The notes under the pieces were generated by a model. It searched no databases. It was not told the origin of the DNA and saw nothing but the letters and a program-made list of their open reading frames with translations. Made by a program: the position numbers and the translations under genes. A DNA stretch of 64,000 nucleotides from Palsa-504 sp963753195. GTDB lineage: Bacteria > Actinomycetota > Actinomycetes > Streptosporangiales > Streptosporangiaceae. Below are positions 18,129 to 26,003 of the stretch, piece by piece. The stretch's first letter is position 1. Every line of letters begins with the position of its first letter. The stretch lies in contig CAVWBH010000009.1 of the NCBI GenBank assembly GCA_963753195.1, positions 434,001-498,000 of the forward strand. The letters are read 5' to 3'.

Positions 18129-19334
18129 TTGGCGATGACCGGCGGCCAGATATTCACGTCCAGGCTGAGAGGCCGTCCGCTGCTGGACAGCGAGGGCCTG
18201 ACCATAGGCCGGATCCGTGACATCGTGCTCCTCCCCTCCGCCGGGACCGACCCGCCGCGCGCGCTCGGGCTGGTCGTGACGTTGCAGCGTCGGCGCATCT
18301 TCGTCAACCTGGGCCAGATCACCGAGATCTCGGTCGACGGCGCCCACCTGCCTGGCGGGTCCGTCGAGCTGGAGCGCTTCACCCGGCGGACCGGCGAGAT
18401 GCTGGCCTCGGAGCTGTACGGGCAGCACACCGAGGACGGGACCATAGTCGACGTCGCGATCAGCCCCAGTGACCGGCGGCGGGCCGGCTGGGAGGTCTCC
18501 GCGGTGGCCATCTCGCACGGCCGGAGTCTGCTGCCGGGCGGCCCGCAGGTCGTGCCATGGAGCAACTACCCGAAGCTGTTCCAAGCCGACCCGCTGGGCG
18601 AGCAGCTGGCTGACCTGCGCGAGCTGAGGCCCGCGGACCTGGCCACGGCGGTCGAGGGCTTGCCGCCCAGCCGACGCGACCAGATCGCGGCGGCCCTGAA
18701 CGACGACGAACTGGCCGACCTGCTGGAGGAGATGCCGGAGAAAGACCAGATCCGGCTGCTATCGAGCCTCGAGATTGATCGCAGCGCCGACGTGGTGGAG
18801 GAGATGCAGCCGGATGACGCCGCCGACCTGCTGGCCGAGATGCCCCCTGAGCAGCGTGAGCGGCTGCTGACCGCGATGGAGTCGATCCAGGCCGAGGACC
18901 TGCGGCGGCTGCTGCGATATGACGCGACGACGGCGGGCGGACTGATGACCTCCCAGCCGCTCATCGTGGCGCCCGACACGCCGGTGGCCGAGATGCTGGC
19001 CCGGATCAGGGACCCGGAGGTGCCGATCACCGCGGCCGCGCAGGTGTACGTGTGCGAGCCGCCCCTGGTCACGCCGACTGGCCGTTACCTGGGCAGCATC
19101 GGGTTCCAGCGGCTGCTGCGCCGGCCGCCGTCCGCGCTGGCCGGCCAGTGCGTCGAGGCGAGCTTCTTCGTCCGACCCGAGCTGACCGAGCACGAGCTGG
19201 CCGCCCGTATCGCCGCCTACAACCTGGTCGCCGTCGCGGTATGCGACGAAAGCGGCCGGCTGGTGGGCGCGGTTACCGTAGACGACGTCCTGGACCACAT
19301 GCTGCCCGCGGACTGGCGGACGACAGGAGGATAA
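18129..19334 (+). CDS. PRC-barrel / MgtE-N / CBS-domain cytoplasmic protein
   Basis: A 401-residue protein with a PRC-barrel-like N-terminus (about 5-110), then repeated helical hairpins of the MgtE N-terminal domain (LADLLEEMPEKDQ, AADLLAEMPPEQR) and a CBS pair (about 270-395). It resembles the cytoplasmic part of the MgtE Mg2+ channel, but no membrane domain follows. It may sense Mg2+ or nucleotides for a partner channel. The TTG start is six bases after AGGGAGG; an ATG lies two codons later. The DUF1003 gene starts 1 base after the stop, so the pair forms an operon. Confidence 0.88.
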   Translation: MAMTGGQIFTSRLRGRPLLDSEGLTIGRIRDIVLLPSAGTDPPRALGLVVTLQRRRIFVNLGQITEISVDGAHLPGGSVELERFTRRTGEMLASELYGQHTEDGTIVDVAISPSDRRRAGWEVSAVAISHGRSLLPGGPQVVPWSNYPKLFQADPLGEQLADLRELRPADLATAVEGLPPSRRDQIAAALNDDELADLLEEMPEKDQIRLLSSLEIDRSADVVEEMQPDDAADLLAEMPPEQRERLLTAMESIQAEDLRRLLRYDATTAGGLMTSQPLIVAPDTPVAEMLARIRDPEVPITAAAQVYVCEPPLVTPTGRYLGSIGFQRLLRRPPSALAGQCVEASFFVRPELTEHELAARIAAYNLVAVAVCDESGRLVGAVTVDDVLDHMLPADWRTTGG

Positions 19335-19335
19335 C

Positions 19336-19845
19336 GTGTCACGGATCTCCTTGCGCCGCCTGAGCGACCGGACCGACCTGTCCGTCCCGCGAGGTTCCCC
19401 GGGGATGGGCGCCCGCTATGACGCCGACGCGTTCGGCCGGTTCTCGGAGGCGATCGCGCGGTTCCTCGGCACCGGGCGGTTCCTGTTCTGGCAGACGATG
19501 CTGGTGCTGGCCTGGATCGTGCTGAACAGCATCGGCCTGGTCAAGCACTGGGACCCGTACCCGTTCATCCTGCTCAACCTGGCCTTCTCGACTCAGGCGG
19601 CGTACGCTGCGCCGCTGATCCTGCTGGCCCAGAACCGGCAGGACGACCGGGACCGGGCGAACATCGATCGTGACCGGGAGGTGGCGTCCCGGACCCAGGC
19701 CGACACCGAGTTCCTGGCCCGGGAACTGGCCGCCGTCCGGCTGGCCCTGGCCGACGTGGTGACCACGCAGGACCTGGAAGACTCGCTGTCGCAGCTGACC
19801 AAGCTGATCACCGACCAGCGGCCGCAGGCCGGGGCCGGAACGTAA
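19336..19845 (+). CDS. DUF1003 membrane protein
   Basis: A 169-residue protein with two central membrane helices (about 46-65 and 75-98) flanked by FLFWQTMLVLAWIVLN and NRQDDRDRANIDRDRE, the typical DUF1003 features, then a helical cytoplasmic tail. The GTG follows AGGAGG by five bases; that site lies inside the last codons of the MgtE-N gene, indicating coupling. This pairing is common in actinobacteria and suggests a joint membrane role, perhaps in ion homeostasis. Confidence 0.9.
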   Translation: MSRISLRRLSDRTDLSVPRGSPGMGARYDADAFGRFSEAIARFLGTGRFLFWQTMLVLAWIVLNSIGLVKHWDPYPFILLNLAFSTQAAYAAPLILLAQNRQDDRDRANIDRDREVASRTQADTEFLARELAAVRLALADVVTTQDLEDSLSQLTKLITDQRPQAGAGT

Positions 19846-20454
19846 CGGCCGTGACGAGCAGTCCGCCCGCGCGGCCGCGGTGAGAGCACGTGCGGTGCGG
19901 ACGGCGCTGGACACGGCGTCCTGCGGGGACAGCCCGCACAGGTCGGTGAGAACGAACAGGGCCTCGGCGCTCATCACCACGGCCAGACCCTGCTTGAGCT
20001 GGGCCAGAATCCCGGGATCGGCCCCATCCAGCGGCGCGAGAGCATGATCGATGAGCGCGAACCGGTGGCCGGGCCGACTGGCCGCGAGGTCCGGCCTGGT
20101 GACGGAGGCCGCGATCATGGCCCGCACCGCGCTCTGGCGGGCGAGGATCCCGGTGAGCAGGAACTCGGCGGCGTAGCCGACCCGCTCGACCGGATCGTCG
20201 CTGTGCGCGACCGGCGCGAGGGCCTCGGCCGGATCCGGCCAGGCTCCCGTGTCGGCCTCCATCAGCAGCGACGGCAGGTCAGGAAAGTAGCGGTACGCGG
20301 TGGCCTCGGACACCAGGGCCGTCCGGGCCACGGCCGGCATGGTGATCTCCGCGCCGGCCCGGGTCAGATCCTGGACGGCCTGAAGGATGGCGGCGCGGGT
20401 GCGTGCCTTCTGGTTCACCCGGCCGGCGCCCGGGCTGGCGGCCTGCGTGGACAT
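19339..20454 (-). CDS. TetR-family regulator with run-on C-terminus
   Basis: The first 190 or so residues are a TetR repressor: KARTRAAILQAVQDL opens helix 1 and AVARTALVSEATAYRYFPDLPSLL is the DNA-binding helix-turn-helix. After about residue 195 (ARALTAAARA) the frame continues without a stop through the whole antisense of the DUF1003 gene, so the last 170 or so residues are probably not conserved. The ATG at 20454 lies six bases after a -10-like TATCGT, so the mRNA is probably leaderless. It is divergent from an alpha/beta hydrolase, its likely target, and a candidate operator sits between them. Confidence 0.82.
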   Translation of the reverse strand: MSTQAASPGAGRVNQKARTRAAILQAVQDLTRAGAEITMPAVARTALVSEATAYRYFPDLPSLLMEADTGAWPDPAEALAPVAHSDDPVERVGYAAEFLLTGILARQSAVRAMIAASVTRPDLAASRPGHRFALIDHALAPLDGADPGILAQLKQGLAVVMSAEALFVLTDLCGLSPQDAVSSAVRTARALTAAARADCSSRPLRSGPGLRPLVGDQLGQLRQRVFQVLRGHHVGQGQPDGGQFPGQELGVGLGPGRHLPVTIDVRPVPVVLPVLGQQDQRRSVRRLSREGQVEQDERVRVPVLDQADAVQHDPGQHQHRLPEQEPPGAEEPRDRLREPAERVGVIAGAHPRGTSRDGQVGPVAQAAQGDP

Positions 20455-20460
20455 GAAGCC

Positions 20461-20489
20461 ACGATACGTACACCACGTTTTTTGAGCAA
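20461..20489 (-). promoter_or_regulatory. Promoter of the TetR gene
   Basis: On the minus strand TTGCTC (20489-20484) and TATCGT (20466-20461) are 17 bases apart. Transcription would start near the ATG at 20454, giving a leaderless message. The -35 overlaps the palindrome at 20487-20517, consistent with autorepression. Confidence 0.5.
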
Positions 20490-20517
20490 GTTGACTCTCT
20501 TTATAAGAGCTGACTTG
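20487..20517. promoter_or_regulatory. Imperfect palindrome, candidate TetR operator
   Basis: Arms of 13 bases (CAAGTTGACTCTC and a matching right arm, 10 of 13 paired) flank a 5-base centre. It lies between the divergent TetR and hydrolase genes and overlaps the TetR -35, where a TetR dimer would be expected to bind. Confidence 0.5.
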
Positions 20518-20581
20518 CATTAGGATGGGCTCTCTCATAGGCTGCTTCGTGAAAGTCCGCTCTCATGAAGGAGCTGCGCCG

Positions 20582-21382
20582 ATGGCGACCGGGGCCAGTA
20601 CCACTCAGCTGAACGTGACCGTCGACGGCCTCGGGCCGGTGCCGGTCAGCCTGACCGAACACGGCAGCGGGCGCCCGTTCCTGCTGCTGCACGGCGGGGC
20701 GGGCCCCCAGTCCGTGGACGGCTTCGCCAGCCTGCTGGCGGCCGAGGGACCGGCCAGGGTGCTCGTGCCCACCCACCCCGGCTTCGGCGGGACACCGCGC
20801 CCGGCGGGCCTGGGCAGCATCGCGTCGCTGGCCCGGCTGTACACACAGATGATCGAGGACCTCGGACTGGACGGCGTGACCGTGGTCGGGAACTCCATCG
20901 GCGGCTGGATCGCGGCCGAGATCGCGCTGCTGGGCAGCCCGCGGGTCAGCGGCGTGGTCCTCGTCGACGCGGCCGGCCTGGACACCGGCGACCACCCCGT
21001 CGCCGACTTCTTCTCGCTCACCATGGACCAGGTGGCCGACCTCAGCTACTACCGCCCGGCCGACTTCCGCCTGGACCTGGACCACATGCCCGACCAGCAG
21101 AAGGCCATGATGGCCGGCAACCGGGCCGCGCTGGAGGCCTACGCCGGGCACGCCATGGCCGACCCCGGGCTGCTGGGCCGCCTGCCGGCGGTCGCGGTAC
21201 CGGTGCTGGTGATCTGGGGCGAAGCCGACCGGATGATCCCGGTCGAGCGCGGCGAGGCCTACGCCAAGGCCATCCCGGGCGCCAGGTACCGGCTACTGCC
21301 CGAGGCCGGGCACCTGCCCCAGCTCGAGGCGCCGGACCGGCTGCTCGCGGCGGTCCGGGATTTCGCGCAGGCCACGGCCTAG
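20582..21382 (+). CDS. Alpha/beta hydrolase
   Basis: A 266-residue alpha/beta-fold hydrolase. LLLHGGAGPQS forms the oxyanion region, GNSIGG carries the nucleophile Ser105, GEADRMIP the acid and EAGHLPQLE the catalytic His. AAGGAG is eight bases before the ATG at 20582. It is divergent from a TetR regulator and followed by a cupin remnant, a grouping that suggests an inducible detoxification or small-molecule hydrolysis locus. The substrate is unknown. Confidence 0.9.
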   Translation: MATGASTTQLNVTVDGLGPVPVSLTEHGSGRPFLLLHGGAGPQSVDGFASLLAAEGPARVLVPTHPGFGGTPRPAGLGSIASLARLYTQMIEDLGLDGVTVVGNSIGGWIAAEIALLGSPRVSGVVLVDAAGLDTGDHPVADFFSLTMDQVADLSYYRPADFRLDLDHMPDQQKAMMAGNRAALEAYAGHAMADPGLLGRLPAVAVPVLVIWGEADRMIPVERGEAYAKAIPGARYRLLPEAGHLPQLEAPDRLLAAVRDFAQATA

Positions 21383-21404
21383 CTGACTGACCAGGAGGAA
21401 CATC

Positions 21405-21632
21405 ATGGCGGAGATTTCTGTCGTCGGCCCGGAGGCCGGCGAACCGACGCTGTCCGGGCCGGCCAGCGTGCGGATCATCGAGGACGGCAGCACCACGTCC
21501 GGACGGCTGGGGATGGCCGAGATCGTCGTGGCCCCGCACGCGCGCGACCTGGCCGCTGCTGACGGCCAGCCGCCGTCGCCGCCGCAGATCGCCGAGGTAA
21601 TGGCCCGATACGCCACCGAGCCCGCGGGCTAG
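21405..21632 (+). CDS. Cupin-family remnant (in-frame internal deletion)
   Basis: A 75-residue frame with AGGAGG before its ATG. The first 47 residues (ending EIVVAPHAR) read like the start of small cupins that normally continue with the metal-binding G-x-H-x-H barrel. The last 28 (RDLAAADGQPPSPPQIAEVMARYATEP) read like the end of the same family. The entire metal-binding core, roughly 70 residues, is missing without breaking the frame. It follows the hydrolase by 22 bases and overlaps the convergent ABC permease end by 4 bases. It is probably non-functional; the family assignment is from memory of cupin ends, not a search. Confidence 0.55.
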   Translation: MAEISVVGPEAGEPTLSGPASVRIIEDGSTTSGRLGMAEIVVAPHARDLAAADGQPPSPPQIAEVMARYATEPAG

Positions 21633-22486
21633 GCGTCGCGCCGGACGAGCAGCCAGCCGCAGGCGGCCAGGAGCACGACGGTCCAGGCGCAGAAGACGCC
21701 GAAGCCCTGCCAGCCGGACAGCACGTCGCCGGACTCCTGGGTGGTCTGCGCGACCAGCACGCCGGCCACGGTCGGCAGGTAACCGTGCACGTGGTTGGCG
21801 ATGGTTCCCGGGATGAGGGAAACCAGGGGCGGGACCACGATGACCATGGCGATCACGGTAGCGATCGCGCCCGCGGTATGGCGGATCAGGCCGCCGATGG
21901 CCAGCGCGAACAGCCCGAGCACGGTGAGGTACAAGATCGCGCCGATGACCGCCCGGGTCACTCCCGGCTGGCTGAACGTGATGGAGACGTGGCTGCGCAG
22001 GATCGCGGTAGAGATGAAGAACACCGCGAACACGGTGACCGCGCTGACCACCAGGACGAGCAGGGCGAACGTGACGGCCTTGGCGGCGAGCATCCGGAGC
22101 CGGATGGGTACGGCGAGCAGCGAGGAGCGGATGGCGCCGGTGGTGTATTCGCTGGTGATCACGATCACGCCGAGCACGCAGATGGCCAGCTGGCCGAGGC
22201 CGAGTCCCGCGCCGAAGATCACCGCGGTCGGGTCAGCCAGGAGCCGGGCGTGGTTGGGATGATTGCCCGCCGCGTTCCAGTCGTGCGCGATGACCGACGC
22301 GATCAGGGTCGAAAAGCCGATCGCCACGATCACGAAGATGAGCAGCGACCACACAGTGGACTGGACGGACCGGATCTTCGTCCATTCCGAGCGCAGCAGG
22401 CGGCCGAAGCCGAGCCAGGACGGCCCGGCGGCCGGCCCGGGGTCAAGCGACGGAGCGGGGGCGCTCGGGGCCTGCGCGGCGGTCAT
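21629..22486 (-). CDS. ABC transporter permease
   Basis: A 285-residue ABC-2-type permease with about six membrane helices. It starts with a Pro/Ala-rich cytosolic segment, then WTKIRSVQSTVWSLLIFV and EYTTGAIRSSLLAVP, the characteristic ABC-2 regions. The ATGA overlap of its start with the stop of the ATPase gene (22483-22486) shows a coupled two-gene exporter. The cargo is unknown; such pairs often export drugs or lipids. Confidence 0.92.
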   Translation of the reverse strand: MTAAQAPSAPAPSLDPGPAAGPSWLGFGRLLRSEWTKIRSVQSTVWSLLIFVIVAIGFSTLIASVIAHDWNAAGNHPNHARLLADPTAVIFGAGLGLGQLAICVLGVIVITSEYTTGAIRSSLLAVPIRLRMLAAKAVTFALLVLVVSAVTVFAVFFISTAILRSHVSITFSQPGVTRAVIGAILYLTVLGLFALAIGGLIRHTAGAIATVIAMVIVVPPLVSLIPGTIANHVHGYLPTVAGVLVAQTTQESGDVLSGWQGFGVFCAWTVVLLAACGWLLVRRDA

Positions 22487-23616
22487 CGCGCGCTCCGTCC
22501 CGCGGGCCGGGGCGCCGCGCCGGCGGCTCTCGCGGTGCTCTCGCCGTACTCCACGCTGTCGGCGGTCATCTCCATGAACGCCTCCTCCAGTGAGGGCAGC
22601 TGGGGCGTCAGCTCATACAGCACGACCGATTCCGACGCGGCCAGCTCGCCGATCCGCGGGGCCGGAAGGCCGGTGACGATCATGCTGGCCGCGCCGTCGG
22701 CCGCATCCGGGCTGGCCGCGGCCTTGCGGCCGGCGCTCCCGTTGTCGATGATGACGTTGCCGCTGGCTCCGCTTTGGCTGGCCCCGCTTTGGCTGGCCCC
22801 GCTTTGGCTGGCCCCGCTTTCGCCGGTCGCGCTTTCGCCGGTCGCGCTTTCGCCGGTCGCGCTGGCGATGGCGCCGCCCGCGGCGGTGATCAGCTCGGCC
22901 AGCCGCTCCCAGTCGGGCGTGCGGACCAGGACCGACCGCTCCGAACTGCGCTGGATGAACTCCTGCATGGAGGAGCTGGCGATCAGCCGGCCCCGGCCGA
23001 TGACGATGAGGTGGTCGGCGGTGACCGCCATCTCGCTCATCAGGTGGCTGGAGACGAAGATCGTGCGGCCTTCGGCGGCAAGCTGCCGCATGAAGGTACG
23101 GACCCAGCGGATGCCCTCCGGGTCCAGGCCGTTGACCGGCTCGTCCAGCAGCAGCACCTGAGGATTGCCGAGCATCGCCGCCGCGATGCCGAGCCGCTGG
23201 GTCATGCCGAGCGAAAAGCCCCCGGCTCGCTTGCCGGCCACGGGGGCCAGGCCCACCAGGTCGAGGACTTCATCGACACGGCGCGGCGGGAAACCTTGCG
23301 TCTCGGCGAGGAACAGCAGGTGGTTGCGGGCACTGCGGCCGGGATGCAGGGCCCGGGCCTCAAGCAGCGCACCGACCGTGGCCAGCGGCCGCGCCAGCTG
23401 CCGATAGGCCAGCCCGCCGATCGTCGCCGTTCCGCTTTCGGGCCGGTCCAGTCCCACGATGAGCCGCATCGTGGTTGACTTGCCCGCGCCGTTCGGGCCC
23501 AGGAAACCGGTTATCCGTCCCGGCTCGACCGTGAACGACAGGTGGTCCACGGCCAGCTTGTCGCCAAATCTTTTCGTCAGCTCATGCGCCTCGATGAGGC
23601 CCGCTGTCTCGGCCAC
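22483..23616 (-). CDS. ABC transporter ATP-binding protein
   Basis: A 377-residue ATPase. Walker A GPNGAGKST is at 40-48, the signature appears as FSLGMTQ (134-140) rather than LSGGQ, Walker B LLLDEP at 155-160, and SSH near 189-191 is the switch region. The C-terminal SLEEAFMEMT is typical of ABC-2 drug/lipid exporters. An unusual insertion at 253-283 has pentads (ATGES x3, then GASQS x3) encoded by 15-bp repeats. GGGAG lies five bases before the GTG. It pairs with the permease downstream. Confidence 0.93.
   Translation of the reverse strand: MAETAGLIEAHELTKRFGDKLAVDHLSFTVEPGRITGFLGPNGAGKSTTMRLIVGLDRPESGTATIGGLAYRQLARPLATVGALLEARALHPGRSARNHLLFLAETQGFPPRRVDEVLDLVGLAPVAGKRAGGFSLGMTQRLGIAAAMLGNPQVLLLDEPVNGLDPEGIRWVRTFMRQLAAEGRTIFVSSHLMSEMAVTADHLIVIGRGRLIASSSMQEFIQRSSERSVLVRTPDWERLAELITAAGGAIASATGESATGESATGESGASQSGASQSGASQSGASGNVIIDNGSAGRKAAASPDAADGAASMIVTGLPAPRIGELAASESVVLYELTPQLPSLEEAFMEMTADSVEYGESTARAAGAAPRPAGRSAR
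22769..22862. repeat. 15-bp minisatellite in the ABC ATPase gene
   Basis: Two families of 15-bp units stand in tandem, CGCTTTGGCTGGCCC x3 followed by CGCTTTCGCCGGTCG x3. They keep the reading frame and encode Ser/Gly/Ala-rich pentads in a linker. Confidence 0.85.
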
Positions 23617-23843
23617 GTCCGCTCCCCGTAGTGGGAGGCGCCCGGCGCCCGGGCGCTCAGCCTGATACCGCCGCCCCCTCGTTACCCGCCCAGCATGCCC
23701 GCTGTCGCGTAGCTACGCAAACCCGCGGGCCAGCCTAGGCTGACGTGGCGGCCAGCTTGCACGGGCGTTAGGTGGATGGACCGTTGCAGGCCAGAGAGCT
23801 GGCAGGCCGGGCCGTCGACCAGGTTAAGGCGGGACGCCGGCAG

Positions 23844-24809
23844 TCAGGCGTTAGGCGGGATGGCTCTGATGGGAAGTGCGGGTCGCTGGTTCCCGGCCGC
23901 GATCGCGGCACGCAGGTCGGCGATGACCCGTTGCGGATCGGCCTTGATCGTGCTGGGCAGCCAGTGCAGCACGTGAATCCCGGCCGCTTCCATCCGGTTA
24001 TGGCGCTGGGTCGTTCCCGCGTAATCCTTGGCTGCGAGGTGATACTCCCGGGAGTCCACTTCACCGGCGACCCCAGCCCGGCCGAACCATGCGTCGGGAC
24101 GGCCGAGGAAGACGTCGTCGAGAGTAAAAAGGTCCGGGTTGTACATCGGTCTTTCCAGATCCGAACGGTCGATCAGGTGTTTCAGCTGCGCTTCGGCTAC
24201 GGACCGGATGCCCGTGCCGATCTCGCTAAGGGCCATGCGGTACCACCGCCTGCCCGCCGCGGGGCCCTCCCTGAGCTCTGCTGCGAGCTGTTCAAGCGTG
24301 CAGCTACCGCGCTGCACGGCCTCGGATACCAGAGCTTGGACGTCGATGAAACGAGCCATCCCGCGAGCGGCGTCGGCGACGGCACGGGCCACGGACGTGA
24401 ACCTGATCGGGCCGGTGGTGTACAGGTCCGCTGGCATCCGGGTGGTGCGGCGGACCTGGACGTAGCCGATGCTCTGCCGATGGCTGTCCGCCGGGACCAG
24501 CACGTCGATGACGTTCAGGCCCGCGCACCGCAGGTTGTGCCGTCGGACTGCGACAGGTCCGGTGATCACGCTCCGTGGGCCGGCGTAGAGCAAGGCGGCG
24601 ACATCTCGCTGGTTCGCGGTGGCTGTCCCGGTCACGGTGAGATAAACGGCGGGCAGGATCTGCCGCCACGGGCCGCCCGATCTGAGCCGGTACTCGATAG
24701 TGCCGCGGGTCATGCCGCACCCAAGGGCCTGGCTCCTCGAGACGACGTCGTACTGGGACCGCAAAATGCGGACGAGTTGCTCGCGGTCGTATCCGGAGAG
24801 GATCGGCAT
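23844..24809 (-). CDS. AbiEi-like winged-helix / DUF559-like nuclease-fold protein
   Basis: A 321-residue protein of a common actinobacterial family. The N-terminus (QYDVVSRSQALGCGMTR, RSGGPWRQILPAVYLTVTG) matches the AbiEi-antitoxin-like winged-helix domain. The C-terminal part has EVDSREYH and RHNRMEAAGIHVLHWLPS, resembling a Vsr/DUF559 PD-(D/E)xK fold. No AbiEii toxin gene is adjacent. A frameshifted copy of the same gene lies at 33082-33870. Role unknown; regulation or DNA processing is possible but unproven. Confidence 0.8.
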   Translation of the reverse strand: MPILSGYDREQLVRILRSQYDVVSRSQALGCGMTRGTIEYRLRSGGPWRQILPAVYLTVTGTATANQRDVAALLYAGPRSVITGPVAVRRHNLRCAGLNVIDVLVPADSHRQSIGYVQVRRTTRMPADLYTTGPIRFTSVARAVADAARGMARFIDVQALVSEAVQRGSCTLEQLAAELREGPAAGRRWYRMALSEIGTGIRSVAEAQLKHLIDRSDLERPMYNPDLFTLDDVFLGRPDAWFGRAGVAGEVDSREYHLAAKDYAGTTQRHNRMEAAGIHVLHWLPSTIKADPQRVIADLRAAIAAGNQRPALPIRAIPPNA

Positions 24810-24948
24810 GTGCGCAATATGTCACGAAGGTCCGACAAAACTCCTTGGGAGGTGATGGTCGATGTGCCGCCGTACCAGTAAGAACGAGTACGCCGGACCA
24901 TCGACCAGGTAGGCATGGCCGCTGCGGCGCGGCAGGTGGGGTGGGCGA

Positions 24949-25003
24949 GGTGACGGAGGCTGGGAGGGTGACGGAGGCTGGGAGGGGTGACGGAGGCTGG
25001 GGT
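24949..25003. repeat. 18-19-bp tandem repeat, three copies
   Basis: Units of GGTGACGGAGGCTGGGAG occur three times in tandem in the gap between the AbiEi-like gene and the VOC gene. No gene is seen in this gap. Confidence 0.75.
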
Positions 25004-25039
25004 GCGGTGGGGTTGAGTGGGGGTGTCTAGGGTGGAGGT

Positions 25040-25468
25040 ATGGACGGTGAGCATGCCTATCCGGTGATCCGGGCGACGGCGCTGGACACGACCGACGCGC
25101 GGGGGCTGGCCGAGTTCTACCGGCTGCTCTTCGGGCTGCACTACCGGCCGGGCGACGAGCCGCCTGCGCCCGGCCAGCCGGACCCGAAGGCAGAGGACTG
25201 GCTGGTGCTCAGGAGCCCGGCGGGCGGCCCGACGCTGGCGTTCCAGAAGGTCGACCAGCTGCCTGAGGCCACCTGGCCGGACGGCCCGGTGCCGCAGCAG
25301 CTGCACCTCGACACCACGGTGCCCACCGTGGCCGACCTCGATGTCCAGCACGAGCGGGCGCTCGCGCTCGGCGCCCGGCTGCTCGAGGACCGCTCGGATG
25401 ACCCGCAGGAGCCACTGCGGGTCTACGCCGACCCGGCCGGGCACCCGTTCTGCATCTTTGTCGGCTGA
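25040..25468 (+). CDS. VOC-family protein
   Basis: A 142-residue glyoxalase-fold protein. YPVIRATALDTTDARGLAEF opens the first module, QLHLDTTVPTVADLDVQ the second, and it ends LRVYADPAGHPFCIFVG. It is close in motif pattern to the VOC protein at 10119-10475. Function unknown. The 16-bp tandem array begins within its last two codons and stop. Confidence 0.88.
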   Translation: MDGEHAYPVIRATALDTTDARGLAEFYRLLFGLHYRPGDEPPAPGQPDPKAEDWLVLRSPAGGPTLAFQKVDQLPEATWPDGPVPQQLHLDTTVPTVADLDVQHERALALGARLLEDRSDDPQEPLRVYADPAGHPFCIFVG

Positions 25469-25630
25469 CGGTTTGGCCGGCTGACGGTTTCGCCGACTGA
25501 GCGTTTCGGGGGTTGAGCGTTTCGCGGGCTTGGCGTTTCGCGGGCTTGGCGTTTCGCGGGCTTGGCGTTTCGGGGGCTTAGCGTTTCGGGGGCTAAGCGT
25601 TTCGGGGGCTGAGGAATTCGCGGGCTGAGG
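25462..25630. repeat. 16-bp tandem array, ten units
   Basis: Ten consecutive 16-bp units of the type GGGCTTGGCGTTTCGC, plus a partial eleventh, progressively diverged at both ends. The array starts at the stop codon of the VOC gene and ends about 50 bases before the repeat-protein gene. The period is not a multiple of three and no gene runs through it. Confidence 0.9.
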
Positions 25631-25682
25631 GGACCGAATCTGGGCTGGACGCCGGGGGCCCGGGCGGCGCAGCATAGGAAGT

Positions 25683-25997
25683 ATGGAGTTCGACGCGAAC
25701 GCGGTGTCGTGCTCGGTGATCCCGCCCCCGCCCAGCACGGCGATGGACTGCTCGGCCATCCCGCCGCCGCCGGCCACGGCGATCTCGTGCTCGGCCATCC
25801 CGCCCCCGCCCAGCACGGCGCTGGGCTGCTCGGCCATCCCGCCGCCCCCCAGTACCGCGGTGTCGTGCACCGCGATCCCGCCGCCGCCGAGTACCTCGGC
25901 GCCGCGCTCGTCTATCCCGCCGCCCCCGGCGGTTGCGCCCCGCGGCCGTCACTTAGCGGCGCGGGGCGCTGAGCCACGTCCCGTTCGGCCTCAATAA
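25683..25997 (+). CDS. Six-repeat Cys/IPPPP protein (104 aa)
   Basis: A short frame made of six 13-residue units of the type A-x-x-C-S-A-I-P-P-P-P-S-T (residues about 7-84) encoded by 39-bp repeats. Cys falls at 10, 23, 36, 49 and 62; the sixth unit has Arg instead. A short MEFDANA leader precedes and a basic tail of about 20 residues follows. There is no signal peptide or membrane segment. PPPP in every unit would make translation dependent on EF-P. The start has AGGAAG only one base upstream, so initiation is uncertain. No known family is recognised. It could be a multi-core peptide precursor, a scaffold, or a repeat-expanded non-functional frame. Confidence 0.5.
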   Translation: MEFDANAVSCSVIPPPPSTAMDCSAIPPPPATAISCSAIPPPPSTALGCSAIPPPPSTAVSCTAIPPPPSTSAPRSSIPPPPAVAPRGRHLAARGAEPRPVRPQ

Positions 25998-26003
25998 GGC
26001 GGG

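Noticed and set aside
25462..25630. 16-bp array considered as CRISPR
   Set aside because: Units are directly adjacent with no unique spacers and there are no cas genes.
24710..25870. Long minus-strand frame with repeated GGGGMAEH units, 386 codons
   Set aside because: It is the antisense of the IPPPP repeat gene, the 16-bp array and the VOC gene; the repeats are the mirror of those arrays and the rest matches no family.
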